From NCBI GenBank assembly GCA_031278215.1, contig JAITKV010000049.1:1-64000 (forward strand): a DNA stretch of 64,000 bases, read 5' to 3'. The notes under the pieces were generated by a model. The model made no database searches. It was not told the DNA's origin and was given only the letters and a program-made list of their open reading frames with translations. This document shows positions 53,084-62,042 of this stretch, piece by piece; within the stretch, counting starts at the first letter, position 1; each line of letters opens with the position of its first letter. The position numbers were made by a program, and so were the translations under genes. The DNA comes from Spirochaetaceae bacterium (GTDB lineage Bacteria > Spirochaetota > Spirochaetia > Treponematales > Breznakiellaceae).

Positions 53084-53113
53084 GCCCCCGGTAATTATCA
53101 TACTACCGGGGGC
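53084..53113 (+). terminator. Terminator after the Lol operon
   Basis: GCCCCCGGTA (53084-53093) pairs with TACCGGGGGC (53104-53113), 10-bp stem with a 10-base loop; only a short T-rich stretch follows. Confidence 0.6.
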
Positions 53114-53123
53114 ATATTTGCTA

Positions 53124-53152
53124 TTGTCAACTTTTGTTTATGGTCCTATATT
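53124..53152 (+). promoter_or_regulatory. clpC promoter
   Basis: TTGTCA (53124-53129), 17-bp spacer, TATATT (53147-53152). Transcription would start just before the dispersed element, leaving about 160 bases of hairpin-rich leader before the TTG start. Confidence 0.6.
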
Positions 53153-53160
53153 TATTATTA

Positions 53161-53302
53161 AGGAAGCGCTGATTGGCGGCATTTATACACAATAGATTTT
53201 GGTTTTTCAGGCAGGGAATTAGCTAATTCTTTGCCTGACAAGCAATTACCATCGGAGCGCCCTGACAATTTGTAAATTTTCAGGGAATAATCAGCGTTTC
53301 CT
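53161..53302 (-). repeat. Dispersed hairpin/promoter element, full copy B
   Basis: 142 bp bounded by AGGAAGCGCTGATT (53161-53174) and AATCAGCGTTTCCT (53289-53302), inverted ends with one mismatch, flanked by TTA and AAG. Reading the minus strand it has hairpin 1, hairpin 2 and then CTGAAA (53205-53210)-17-TATAAA (53182-53187) pointing outward to the left. It matches copy A at 8010-8133 over about 120 bp. No open frame, so it is a non-autonomous, MITE-like element. Confidence 0.85.
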
Positions 53303-53316
53303 AAGGAGATTCCTTC

Positions 53317-55923
53317 TTGTTTAAAGGTCTTACCCGGCGGGCGCAGCGGCTGTTAACCGTGGACGCTCAAAATGAAGCACGGCGGAATAATTTTGACGAG
53401 ATCCTCCCCGAACATGTGGTAATTTCCTTGCTTAAGGAAGGAGCGGGCACGGCCTGCAAGGCCCTGCTGTTCCTGGGCATAGATTTGGGTGAATTCCGGA
53501 AATCCCTGGAACACGAGCTGCTCAGCCTCCGCGGAAGCAGGCGTGACGGCGGAAGCATCGCCCTGCTTCCCGGGGATGTGCCCCCGGCAAAGCGGACCCG
53601 GCAGCTCCTGGAAAACGCCGCCGAAGAAGCCCGGGTACTGGGCAAGGAGTATATCGGAACCGAACACCTCCTATTTGCCGCCATGAGGGAACAGAATATG
53701 CCCGTCCGTAATTATTTGTCTTTTCGGGCGGTGGATACGGAAATGCTTAGGGTGGCGGTGGAAACCACCGTTAATCCCGTCCGGGCCAGCCGGGACACCG
53801 CAGCCAGGGCGCGGCCTGCGGTATATCCGGTTCTTACGCCGATGCTGGATGAATATTCCCGGGATCTAAGCGCCCTGGCAAAGCAGGGAAAGCTGGACCC
53901 GGTAATTGGCCGGGAGCGGGAAATTCAACGGGCGGTGCGGATCCTTGCCCGGCGGACAAAAAACAATCCCATTTTGGTGGGAGAAAGCGGGGTAGGAAAA
54001 ACCGCCATTGTGGAAGGACTGGCCCTGTACTTTGCGGGAAAATCCCTGCCCGCAAACGGCCTGTTGCCGCCGGATGTTTTCTTAAACCGGCGCGTGCTGC
54101 TCCTGGACATAGGGTCCATAGTCGCGGGGACCAAGTACCGGGGGGAATTCGAAGAGCGGCTAAAAAAAATTATGAAAGAGATTTCCCAGGCGGGAAACGT
54201 TATTCTTTTTATCGACGAGATCCATACCATCATCGGCGCGGGGGGGGCGGAGGGTACCGTGGACGCCTCCAACATGCTTAAACCGGCCCTTTCCCGCGGA
54301 GAAGTCCAGTGCATAGGGGCCACCACCCTGGCGGAGTACCGGCGGTACTTTGAGCGGGATTCAGCCCTGGAACGGCGCTTTCAGCCGATTTTGGTGGAAG
54401 AGACGGGGCTGGATGAAACCGTAAATATCCTCCGGGGGATTCAGCGAAAATATGAAGAACATCACCGGGTATGCTTTAGTTCCCCTGCGGTAAAAGCCGC
54501 GGCCCGGCTGGCCCAGCGCTATATCTCGGGCCGCCACATGCCCGACAAGGCCATTGACGTACTGGACGAAGCGGCGGCAATGAAAAAGCTGGAGTTTTCC
54601 GTGGAGCCCGAAGGAATTGCAGGCATTGAACGGGAAATCCAGCGGCTTTCGGAAAAGAAAATTACCATGGTAAGCGCCCAGAACTACGAGCTCGCGGCGA
54701 AATTCCGGGATCAGGTCCGCAGCCTTCGGCAAAGGCTGGAACAGATCCGCAGTTCCTGGGAACGGGCGGAACACCCCGTAACGGTGGAAGAAGATGACAT
54801 ACGCCGGGTAATCTCGGAAATTACCGGCATTCCCCTAAACCGCCTGAACGAGGGGGAATCCCGGCGGCTTCTTCATATTGAAGAGGAACTCCACAAAACC
54901 GTGGTGGGCCAGGACGAGGCGGTACGCCGGGTAAGCCAGGCGGTGCGCCGTTCCCGGGCGGGCATCGCTTCTCCGGGCCGGCCCCTGGGCTCGTTCATTT
55001 TTCTGGGCCCCACGGGGGTGGGAAAAACCTTGCTGGCCAAGGCCCTGGCGGAATACCTTTTCGGCTCCGCCGATTCTCTGGTGCGGATAGACATGTCGGA
55101 CTTTATGGAAAAACATAACAGTTCCAGGCTTACCGGTTCTCCCCCGGGTTATGTGGGCTACGAAGAAGGGGGTCTTTTGACCGAGCAAATACGGCGAAAT
55201 CCTTACCGCGTGGTTCTTTTTGACGAGATCGAAAAAGCCCACCGGGATGTGTTTAACCTTCTGCTTCAGGTTCTGGAAGAGGGGGAACTAAAAGACAACC
55301 TGGGGCACACGGTGAATTTTAAAAATACGGTGATCATCATGACCAGCAACGCGGGGGTGCGGGAGATTTCCCAAGATGCCAGGGTAGGTTTTTCCACCGC
55401 CTCCGGATTAATGAACCGCGCCGAGATAGAAGCGGCGGCCCTGTCGGAACTGCGGCGGCTTTTTAACCCCGAATTTATTAACCGGGTGGACGACATTATT
55501 ATCTTTAATGCCCTTTCCGAAAAGGAAATCGAGGCGATTTTGGAAATCCAGATCAAGGAGCTTTCAAGGCGGCTGGAAGAACAAAAGTACACCCTTGTTC
55601 TTAGCCCCGCAGTCCGGCATGTCCTTATTGAAAAGGGCTGGGATCCCAAGTACGGCGGCAGACCCCTGCGCCGGGCGGTACAGAAGGAACTGGAAGATCC
55701 CCTGTCCGTACTGCTTTTAAAAGACAATTTTCCGCCGGGCACGGTTTTCTGCGCCGAAAGAAGGAACGACAAAATCGTCTTTAAGGTAAAAGAAGGGGAG
55801 AGGGCGCTTGCGGGCATGATAAGCCAGGCGGTTCAAAAACCGGCGGTTCAAAAGCCGGCGGTTCAAGAGCCGGCGGTTCAAGAACCGGCGGTTCAAGAGC
55901 CGGCGGTTCAAAAACCGGTATAG
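53317..55923 (+). CDS. clpC: ClpC-type AAA+ protease ATPase
   Basis: 868 residues. Start is TTG 53317 with AAGGAG 8 bases upstream. Clp-N repeats (1-145), first AAA module (Walker A GESGVGKT near 221, Walker B VILFIDEIHTI near 294), UVR/M domain (about 440-480; NYELAAKFRDQVRSLRQRLE). The second AAA module has Walker A GPTGVGKT near 563, Walker B VVLFDEIEKAH and a D2-small C-terminus. Unfolds proteins for ClpP, or acts alone. The last 30 residues are six copies of a Val-Gln-Lys/Glu-Pro-Ala unit, absent from other ClpC. Its leader contains the full dispersed element. Confidence 0.94.
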   Translation: MFKGLTRRAQRLLTVDAQNEARRNNFDEILPEHVVISLLKEGAGTACKALLFLGIDLGEFRKSLEHELLSLRGSRRDGGSIALLPGDVPPAKRTRQLLENAAEEARVLGKEYIGTEHLLFAAMREQNMPVRNYLSFRAVDTEMLRVAVETTVNPVRASRDTAARARPAVYPVLTPMLDEYSRDLSALAKQGKLDPVIGREREIQRAVRILARRTKNNPILVGESGVGKTAIVEGLALYFAGKSLPANGLLPPDVFLNRRVLLLDIGSIVAGTKYRGEFEERLKKIMKEISQAGNVILFIDEIHTIIGAGGAEGTVDASNMLKPALSRGEVQCIGATTLAEYRRYFERDSALERRFQPILVEETGLDETVNILRGIQRKYEEHHRVCFSSPAVKAAARLAQRYISGRHMPDKAIDVLDEAAAMKKLEFSVEPEGIAGIEREIQRLSEKKITMVSAQNYELAAKFRDQVRSLRQRLEQIRSSWERAEHPVTVEEDDIRRVISEITGIPLNRLNEGESRRLLHIEEELHKTVVGQDEAVRRVSQAVRRSRAGIASPGRPLGSFIFLGPTGVGKTLLAKALAEYLFGSADSLVRIDMSDFMEKHNSSRLTGSPPGYVGYEEGGLLTEQIRRNPYRVVLFDEIEKAHRDVFNLLLQVLEEGELKDNLGHTVNFKNTVIIMTSNAGVREISQDARVGFSTASGLMNRAEIEAAALSELRRLFNPEFINRVDDIIIFNALSEKEIEAILEIQIKELSRRLEEQKYTLVLSPAVRHVLIEKGWDPKYGGRPLRRAVQKELEDPLSVLLLKDNFPPGTVFCAERRNDKIVFKVKEGERALAGMISQAVQKPAVQKPAVQEPAVQEPAVQEPAVQKPV
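55831..55920 (+). repeat. Six 15-bp coding repeats at the ClpC C-terminus
   Basis: Units of GTTCAARARCCGGCG at 55831, 55846, 55861, 55876, 55891 and 55906, the last ending in GGTA before the stop. Encodes VQ(K/E)PA. Confidence 0.9.
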
Positions 55924-55931
55924 GCGGGGGC

Positions 55932-57203
55932 TTAAATTACCGTGCCGGGGTACAGGACGATATTTTTTGGGATGACGATAATGCCGTCCACAATGTAATA
56001 GTGGCCGTAATTACCGTCGGTCCGGGTAATGTTATCGATGCCTATCCGGCAGCCTTCGCCTATACATGCGTTCTTGTCGATAATTGCCCCCTTAATAATG
56101 CTGCCCTTGCCTATGCCGATATTGGGGACCCTTTTTTCTTCGTTGATCTTTTTTTCTTCTTCCGTTTCGTAGTAATCTGCGCCCATGCAGATTACCCCAT
56201 TCAGGCTTGCCCCCGATTCAATAGTCGTTCTAACCCCCACGATGGAATTGGCGATTGACGCGTTGGTAATAATGCAGCCCTCCGCGGCCAACGATTGATT
56301 CATATTGCTAAAATTCATCTTTGAAGGGGGCAGGGCCCGGACATGGGTATAGATGGGCATGTCTTCGTCGTAAATATCAAACCGGGGCCGCAAAGATGTA
56401 AGCTCCAGGTTTGCCTGGTAAAAGCTTTTTATGGTACCTATGTCTTCCCAGTAGCCGTTAAAGACATACGCATTAACCTTTAATTTATTAATTGACTGGG
56501 GAATAATCTCCTTGCCAAAGTCGGTAAGTTCATTGGCCAGGCATTCTTCCATGGCGGCGGCGTTGAACACGTAGATCCCCATGGACGCCATGTACTCGTC
56601 CCGGCCGTTTCTTTCCCGTTTAAGTTCCGGGGGAACCTTATAGTCCTGGATATCCCTGTGGGGGCCCGGTTTTTCCAGGAATTCGGTAATCGCCGAATTT
56701 TTGTTGACCTTAAGGATCCCCAGCTGATTGGCCTCTTCCCGGGATACGGTGGTACAGGCAATGCTAATGGCCGCGCCGGATTCCCGGTGCTTGGCAAGAA
56801 AATCCCGAAGGTCCATACGGTACAGCTGATCCCCCGACAGGATTAGATAGTAGGACGGATCCTGGGTCCTAAAGTGGATAAAGTTTTTTCTAATGGCGTC
56901 CGCGGTTCCCTCAAACCAGCTGGTATGCTCGAAGGTTTGTTCCGCCGCGAGGATCTCCACAAAACCCTTGGAAAAGGTGTCAAAAATATAGGTTTGGGCA
57001 ATGTGCAGATTAAGGGAAGCGGAATTAAACTGGGTAAGAACGTAAATCTGCCGAAGATTGGCGTTAATGCAGTTGGACAGTGGAATATCTACCAGCCGGT
57101 ATTTTCCCCCAAAGGGTACGGCTGGTTTTGCCCTGGCTTGGGTCAGCGGAAACAGCCTGGTTCCTTTCCCGCCTCCCAGTACAATTGACAATACTTCCGA
57201 CAT
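55932..57203 (-). CDS. glgC: Glucose-1-phosphate adenylyltransferase
   Basis: 423 residues. Makes ADP-glucose for glycogen. The nucleotide loop is LGGGKGTRLFPLTQARAKPAVPFGG, with YRLVDIPLSNCINANL, the substrate site IEFLEKPGP-like segment (ITEFLEKPGPHRD) and a C-terminal left-handed beta-helix (ISNS-type INNAS repeats, IGEGCRIGIDNITR). GGGGGG precedes the ATG at 57203. It is convergent with clpC; glgA starts at 63909, so glycogen genes are split. Confidence 0.95.
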   Translation of the reverse strand: MSEVLSIVLGGGKGTRLFPLTQARAKPAVPFGGKYRLVDIPLSNCINANLRQIYVLTQFNSASLNLHIAQTYIFDTFSKGFVEILAAEQTFEHTSWFEGTADAIRKNFIHFRTQDPSYYLILSGDQLYRMDLRDFLAKHRESGAAISIACTTVSREEANQLGILKVNKNSAITEFLEKPGPHRDIQDYKVPPELKRERNGRDEYMASMGIYVFNAAAMEECLANELTDFGKEIIPQSINKLKVNAYVFNGYWEDIGTIKSFYQANLELTSLRPRFDIYDEDMPIYTHVRALPPSKMNFSNMNQSLAAEGCIITNASIANSIVGVRTTIESGASLNGVICMGADYYETEEEKKINEEKRVPNIGIGKGSIIKGAIIDKNACIGEGCRIGIDNITRTDGNYGHYYIVDGIIVIPKNIVLYPGTVI

Positions 57204-57473
57204 GACGCCCCCCTTTTTTATACTTCACAGGTTTAGGCCCTGTACCTTGGCTAGGAGCCTGCGGCGCTTGTAGGCTTTTGCGCCCTGCGCCGCAAAACCA
57301 CGATAAATGGGCGCCTGCGGAAACTTCGTTTCCGGGGGAGCTTGCGCGGGGAGGTTTATTCTATAACCCTGCACAGTATCCCTGCCCATGCGGACCCGGG
57401 TTCCAGGCCGGTCCGGGTAATCACGCGTACGTCAACAGTATAAGATAATTTTTTGCTTCTGTCGATAGGGAAG
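57204..57473. other. Gene-free stretch between glgC and the helicase
   Basis: GC-rich and full of short inverted repeats: GCCTGCGGCGCTTG near 57257, a GCGCCCTGCGCCGC palindrome near 57281, GGAAACTTCGTTTCC hairpin near 57319, and GCTTGCGCGGGGAGG near 57340, which resembles the head of the REP-like repeats at 2520 and 47618. No open frame or RNA gene recognised. Confidence 0.5.
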
Positions 57474-57502
57474 TCGACTTTTTTGTTTCCAGGGGCTACA
57501 AT
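57474..57502 (+). promoter_or_regulatory. Promoter giving a leaderless helicase message
   Basis: TCGACT (57474-57479), 17-bp spacer, TACAAT (57497-57502), 6 bases, ATG 57509. No ribosome site. Confidence 0.55.
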
Positions 57503-57508
57503 CGGTCT

Positions 57509-59995
57509 ATGGACGGCGGCGTTTTTGCGGAACCCGGAGGCTTCATGGACGGTTCTTCCCAAGGGGATGCGCTGGATCGGATCCTGGCAAGCCCCGAATT
57601 TGCTCCGCATATCGTGGTAAACCGGCTTATCCCTGCCGCGGGGGGAACCTATGCCCCCTTTCCCCGGAATTTAGATCCCCGGATAGCCGGGGCCCTTCAG
57701 TCCCGGGGCATTTCCCGGCTCTATACCCACCAGGCGCAGGTGTGGGAGCGATCCGGAGAAGGCCGGAATGTGATTGTGGTTACCCCCACGGCGTCGGGAA
57801 AAACCCTTTGCTATAACCTTCCCGTCCTTCAGGCCCTGCTGGAGGACGAAGAGGGCCGGGCCTTATATCTTTTTCCCACCAAGGCCCTGTCCCAGGATCA
57901 ACAGGCGGAATTAGGAATATTGGTTTCCGGGGAACCGGATTCCCCGGGGGGGGATTTTTTCGGCCTGCCGGTTAAGGTTGTTACCTACGACGGAGACACC
58001 CCGGACAGCCTGCGGATTGCCGCCCGGGACGCGGGGCGGATTGTGATCAGCAATCCCGACATGCTCCACAGGGGAATCCTTCCCAACCATCCCAAATGGA
58101 TACGGTTTTTTTCCCGGCTTAAATTTATTGTGATCGACGAGATTCATACGTACCGGGGGGTTTTGGGAAGCCATGTGGCAAACGTGATCCGGCGGCTGCG
58201 GCGTATCGCCGCCTTTTACGGGGCCCGGCCCCGGTTTATTCTTTGTTCCGCGACCATCGCCAACCCCCGGGAACTGGGGAGCGCCCTTATCGGGAACGGG
58301 GACCTGGTTTTGGTGGATAAAAACGGCGCCCCCCGGGGAGAAAAGCGGGTGATCCTCTACAATCCTCCCCTGGTAGACAGCGCCCAGGGGATACGGAAGT
58401 CTGCCGTGGCCGAAAGCCGCCGGTGGACAACGGCCCTGCTCCGGGGAGGGATTAAGACGATCCTCTTTGCCCATTCCCGGGTTAAAACAGAAGTAACCGC
58501 GGCCTATATCAACGAGGACCTGCAAAACCTCTACACCGGCAACCAGGGTATCCGGGTGGAACCCTACCGGGGGGGCCTTCTTCCCCATGAGCGAAGGGAC
58601 ATAGAGCGGGGCCTTCGGGAGGGGACAATCCGGGGAGTGGTAAGTACCAATGCCCTGGAACTGGGAATCGACATCGGGGGCCTGGACGCTTCGGTGGTGG
58701 CGGGGTTTCCCGGTTCCTTTAACAGTTTTTGGCAGCAGTCGGGCCGGGCGGGGCGGCGGGGCGGAACCTCGGTTTCGGTCTTTGTGGCCTCTTCAAGCCC
58801 CATGGACCAGTTTATTATGGATAACCCCGAATGGTTCTTCGGAAAGGGGGCCGAAGAGGGGCGGATCGATCCTGATAATCCCTACATACTTACGGACCAT
58901 GTAAAATGCGCTTGTTTTGAGCTGCCCTTTCGGGATCGGGAGATTGCCGAAAACCGGGAACCCTTTGGGAAAGCCGTCGCCGCGGTGCTGGCGTATCTGG
59001 AAGAAGACGGCATTGTCCGGCATACCCCGGCCGCTCCGGGAAGCGCCCCGGAGCTTCCCGGCGAAAGCCGCGGTGGTCCGGGGCCGCAGTACGGCGGGCG
59101 CTGGCATTGGTCGGACAGATCTTTCCCGGCGGAAGGAATAAGCCTTCGTTCCGCGACCACGGACAATGTGGTGATTGTGGACGTAACCCAGGGCCGGAAC
59201 GCCGTTATCGGCGAAATGGACCGGCCCAGCGCAAAGGAACTGATTTTTAAGAACGCCGTGTATATTCACCGGGGGCGGCAGTATTTGGTGGAAGAATTAG
59301 ACATTCCCAACCGGAAATGTCTGGTCCGGGAGGCGGAGGTTAACTACTTTACCGACGGGCTTGTTAAAACGGACATTAAGGTCCTTAGCGAAGATGAAGT
59401 CATAGAAGGCGGCGCCCGGTCCGCGGAAGCGCAGGCGCCGGTTCTTCCCCCGCCCCCGGTACGTTCCGGTTCGTCGTCCTACTATGGCGTTGTGGGAGAT
59501 GTGCTGGTTCGTTCCCAGATTTCCAAATTTAAAAAGATCCGGTTCCATACCCATGAAAATATCGGCTATGGCGACATAGATTTGGGTGAAGAAGAAATAC
59601 AGACCCGGGCCCTAATGCTGCTCTTTCCTCCGGAAAACGCCGGGGGAAAATTTCTGGCGGCCCTGGACGAGGCGGGGGCCGGATCGGTACTGTCCGGAGC
59701 GGGGACGCTGATAAAAAACATCGCCCCCGTATACCTTCTCTGCGATCCCCGGGACCTGGGAATTGCCGAGCGGGTCCGGGATCCTCACTTTGGCATGCCG
59801 GCCCTGTATATCTACGACAAATACCCCGGCGGAACCGGCCTGGCGGAAGCCCTGGGGCAAAAAATTCCCCGGGTCTTCGCCGCGGCCGCGGCCGCGGCGG
59901 CCCGCTGCCCCTGTAGATCCGGCTGCCCTTCCTGCGTGGGCCCCGGCGGCAACAAGCAGGGAACCGTAGACTTTTTGGCGGCCCTGGCGGACTAA
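57509..59995 (+). CDS. YprA/MrfA-type DEAD/DEAH helicase with DUF1998 domain
   Basis: 828 residues. Helicase core: VTPTASGKTLCYNLP (motif I, near 95), VIDEIHTYRG (motif II, near 210), ILCSATIANP (III), TNALELGIDIGGLDASVVAGFPGS and QQSGRAGRRGG (V, VI). The C-terminal DUF1998 domain ends with a Cys cluster CPCRSGCPSCVGP near residue 803-815. In Bacillus the relative MrfA works with MrfB in repair of mitomycin damage; no MrfB partner is adjacent here, so that role is inferred. The start is set by the promoter; ATG 57545 is an alternative. Confidence 0.9.
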   Translation: MDGGVFAEPGGFMDGSSQGDALDRILASPEFAPHIVVNRLIPAAGGTYAPFPRNLDPRIAGALQSRGISRLYTHQAQVWERSGEGRNVIVVTPTASGKTLCYNLPVLQALLEDEEGRALYLFPTKALSQDQQAELGILVSGEPDSPGGDFFGLPVKVVTYDGDTPDSLRIAARDAGRIVISNPDMLHRGILPNHPKWIRFFSRLKFIVIDEIHTYRGVLGSHVANVIRRLRRIAAFYGARPRFILCSATIANPRELGSALIGNGDLVLVDKNGAPRGEKRVILYNPPLVDSAQGIRKSAVAESRRWTTALLRGGIKTILFAHSRVKTEVTAAYINEDLQNLYTGNQGIRVEPYRGGLLPHERRDIERGLREGTIRGVVSTNALELGIDIGGLDASVVAGFPGSFNSFWQQSGRAGRRGGTSVSVFVASSSPMDQFIMDNPEWFFGKGAEEGRIDPDNPYILTDHVKCACFELPFRDREIAENREPFGKAVAAVLAYLEEDGIVRHTPAAPGSAPELPGESRGGPGPQYGGRWHWSDRSFPAEGISLRSATTDNVVIVDVTQGRNAVIGEMDRPSAKELIFKNAVYIHRGRQYLVEELDIPNRKCLVREAEVNYFTDGLVKTDIKVLSEDEVIEGGARSAEAQAPVLPPPPVRSGSSSYYGVVGDVLVRSQISKFKKIRFHTHENIGYGDIDLGEEEIQTRALMLLFPPENAGGKFLAALDEAGAGSVLSGAGTLIKNIAPVYLLCDPRDLGIAERVRDPHFGMPALYIYDKYPGGTGLAEALGQKIPRVFAAAAAAAARCPCRSGCPSCVGPGGNKQGTVDFLAALAD

Positions 59996-60103
59996 AGCCC
60001 GGTCCGGCCACGGCAAAAAGGCCGGCGGTCCCGGTGATCCGCGCTTATTTTGCGTGTTGTCCTAAGGGGGCCTTAATTTGCGGAATATCCGGGCCCCGCG
60101 GCA

Positions 60104-61966
60104 TCAGCGGATTTGTTTTTCCCGGGGCAGCCATTTTCGGATCACCCTGTCCACATCGGAAACATCTATGGGTTTTGAAAGGTAATCGCTAAATCCCTGG
60201 GACAGGAACATTTCTTTCATCCCCGCCACGGCGTTGGCGGTTAGGGCAATAACGGGCAGGTCTTTGCGTATTTTTTCGGAGGAACGAATTTTTGCGGTGG
60301 TTTCTATGCCGTCCATGCCGGGCATAATATGATCCATAAAAACAAGATCATAGGGGCGTTCTTCCGCCAGGCGTATGGCCTCCTGGCCGCCGGTACAACA
60401 GTCAATTTTCATTTTGTAGGGGGACAAAAGGCCCTCGGCCACCATCAGGTTGATCGAAATATCATCCACAATCAGCACCCGGGCGTCCGGAGCGGTAAAC
60501 TTTACCGTCGTACCGGTCTGCGCGGGGGAATAATCCTCGTTACCGGGGCCGGCGTACTTCATCGGCGCGGCGTCGAGGATCTTCTGGGGCAGCGTAATGG
60601 TAAAGGTGCTGCCGGACCCATAGACCGACGAAACCGAGACGGAGCCCCCCATAAGGCGGCACAGGGTATAGGTAATTGCAAGCCCCAGGCCGGTTCCTTC
60701 AATATCCCTGTTTTGATCCAGATCAAGGCGGACAAAGAAACGAAAGAGTTTATCCAGGTCTTCTTTCTTAATGCCAATACCGGTATCGGTAATGCCGAAT
60801 TTTAAAATAACCGTATCATCCTTTACCTCGCCGGAAACGGTAAATTCAATGTACCCCTCTTGGGTGTATTTTACCGCATTGGTAAGCAGGTTAAGCAGCA
60901 CCTGCCGTATCCGTATTTCATCGCCCTGGAGGGTTCCCGGCAAAGAATCGGCCACGATCACCCGAAGGTCCAGGGGTTTTTCGTGGATCCAAACGCCGAT
61001 AATCGTTACCACATCGTTTACAAGCGACGCCAGATCATAGCGGCCGGGGTTTATTTCCATCTTTCCCGCTTCGATTTTGGAAAGGTCCAGAATATCGTTG
61101 ATAATGGCCAAAAGGCTGGTTCCCGCCTGTTTAATCTTAGTGATGTACTGGATCACCCTGGGGCTTATGTCCTGCTCTCTAAGGGCAAGCTCGCTAATGC
61201 CGATAACGGCGTTCATGGGGGTTCGGATCTCGTGGCTCATGGTAGAAAGAAACTGGCTTTTTGCTATATTGGCGCTTTCGCTTTGAATGGCCTTTTTCCG
61301 GTAGAACCGTATGCCCACTCCCCCCGCCAGCAGAGAAAGCAGCAGGGACACCACCAGAAGGACCCTAAAGACAATGATATTCCGGCGTTGGGCGGTAATA
61401 ATGGCGTCGCTTATATCCACCCCCGCGGCGCAGTACACCGACCCGTCAGGGTTAAACACCGGTACTATGGCCGAGATAAGGCCGTCCCAGCTTTCTGTAT
61501 AACTGCCCAGATCGGATGTATAGACATTCCCCGCCAGGATGTAGGGCGCCGCGGTCGAGGTAATCGGGTCATTCGGGTTATTAATGTCAAAAAACACTTC
61601 CGGGGTCGCCTGTGTTTGCGGATCCGGATCGTTATCAATGATGTACTGTATCCGCCCATCCCCGTAGTCCCGCCAGTAGTATACGTACAGGGCCTCGTAT
61701 TGTTCCGCAAAGGCCGCAAGCCGCCGGCGGATGCTTTCCCATTCGCTTTTTTTCATATCCTCCGCCGTATGGAACAGATCCAGCTCTTCCACCGTAAGAA
61801 AGCTTGCCGCCGCACTGGCCGAGGCCACAAGATGATTTTGAATGGCCCTTTCCACAATTTTTGCCGCGTTATTCATGGTAATGGCCGCCGCGATGCAGAT
61901 CACAAACACCAGGAATGTGGAAAGAAAAAAGAGGGATGATACAATATTAAGCCGGAACGATTTCAT
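60104..61966 (-). CDS. Membrane hybrid histidine kinase with receiver
   Basis: 620 residues. TM1 (IVSSLFFLSTFLVFVICIAAAITM), a periplasmic sensor of about 150 residues ending in the Cache-like GLISAIVPVFNPDGSVYCAAGVDIS, and TM2 (VFRVLLVVSLLLSLLAGGVGIRFY). Dimerisation domain with the phospho-His in [11 protein letters not shown], HATPase (GTGLGLAITYTLCRL), receiver with Asp in LVFMDHIMPGMDG. No HPt domain of its own. Receiver and kinase are close paralogues of the hybrid kinase at 33426, so it may use the same HPt. Promoter at 61983-62011 derives from a copy of the dispersed element. Confidence 0.93.
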   Translation of the reverse strand: MKSFRLNIVSSLFFLSTFLVFVICIAAAITMNNAAKIVERAIQNHLVASASAAASFLTVEELDLFHTAEDMKKSEWESIRRRLAAFAEQYEALYVYYWRDYGDGRIQYIIDNDPDPQTQATPEVFFDINNPNDPITSTAAPYILAGNVYTSDLGSYTESWDGLISAIVPVFNPDGSVYCAAGVDISDAIITAQRRNIIVFRVLLVVSLLLSLLAGGVGIRFYRKKAIQSESANIAKSQFLSTMSHEIRTPMNAVIGISELALREQDISPRVIQYITKIKQAGTSLLAIINDILDLSKIEAGKMEINPGRYDLASLVNDVVTIIGVWIHEKPLDLRVIVADSLPGTLQGDEIRIRQVLLNLLTNAVKYTQEGYIEFTVSGEVKDDTVILKFGITDTGIGIKKEDLDKLFRFFVRLDLDQNRDIEGTGLGLAITYTLCRLMGGSVSVSSVYGSGSTFTITLPQKILDAAPMKYAGPGNEDYSPAQTGTTVKFTAPDARVLIVDDISINLMVAEGLLSPYKMKIDCCTGGQEAIRLAEERPYDLVFMDHIMPGMDGIETTAKIRSSEKIRKDLPVIALTANAVAGMKEMFLSQGFSDYLSKPIDVSDVDRVIRKWLPREKQIR

Positions 61967-61982
61967 AGGTTCTCTTAGGAGT

Positions 61983-62011
61983 AGTATATACCATAATTTT
62001 GGGTTTGTCAG
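61983..62011 (-). promoter_or_regulatory. Promoter of the hybrid kinase
   Basis: Minus strand: CTGACA (62006-62011), 17-bp spacer, TATACT (61983-61988); 16 bases later the ATG at 61966, preceded by AAGAGA. Confidence 0.7.
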
Positions 62012-62042
62012 GGAGTTAAGAGACCGCTTTGCCTGACAGCCT
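61983..62042 (-). repeat. Dispersed element, partial copy E with promoter
   Basis: Minus strand: TGTCAGGCAAAG, a shortened loop, CCTGACAAACCCAAAATTAT and a TATACT box. This is the hairpin-2 and promoter half of copies A and B. The two CTGACA arms face outward and serve as -35 boxes for genes on both sides. Confidence 0.65.
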
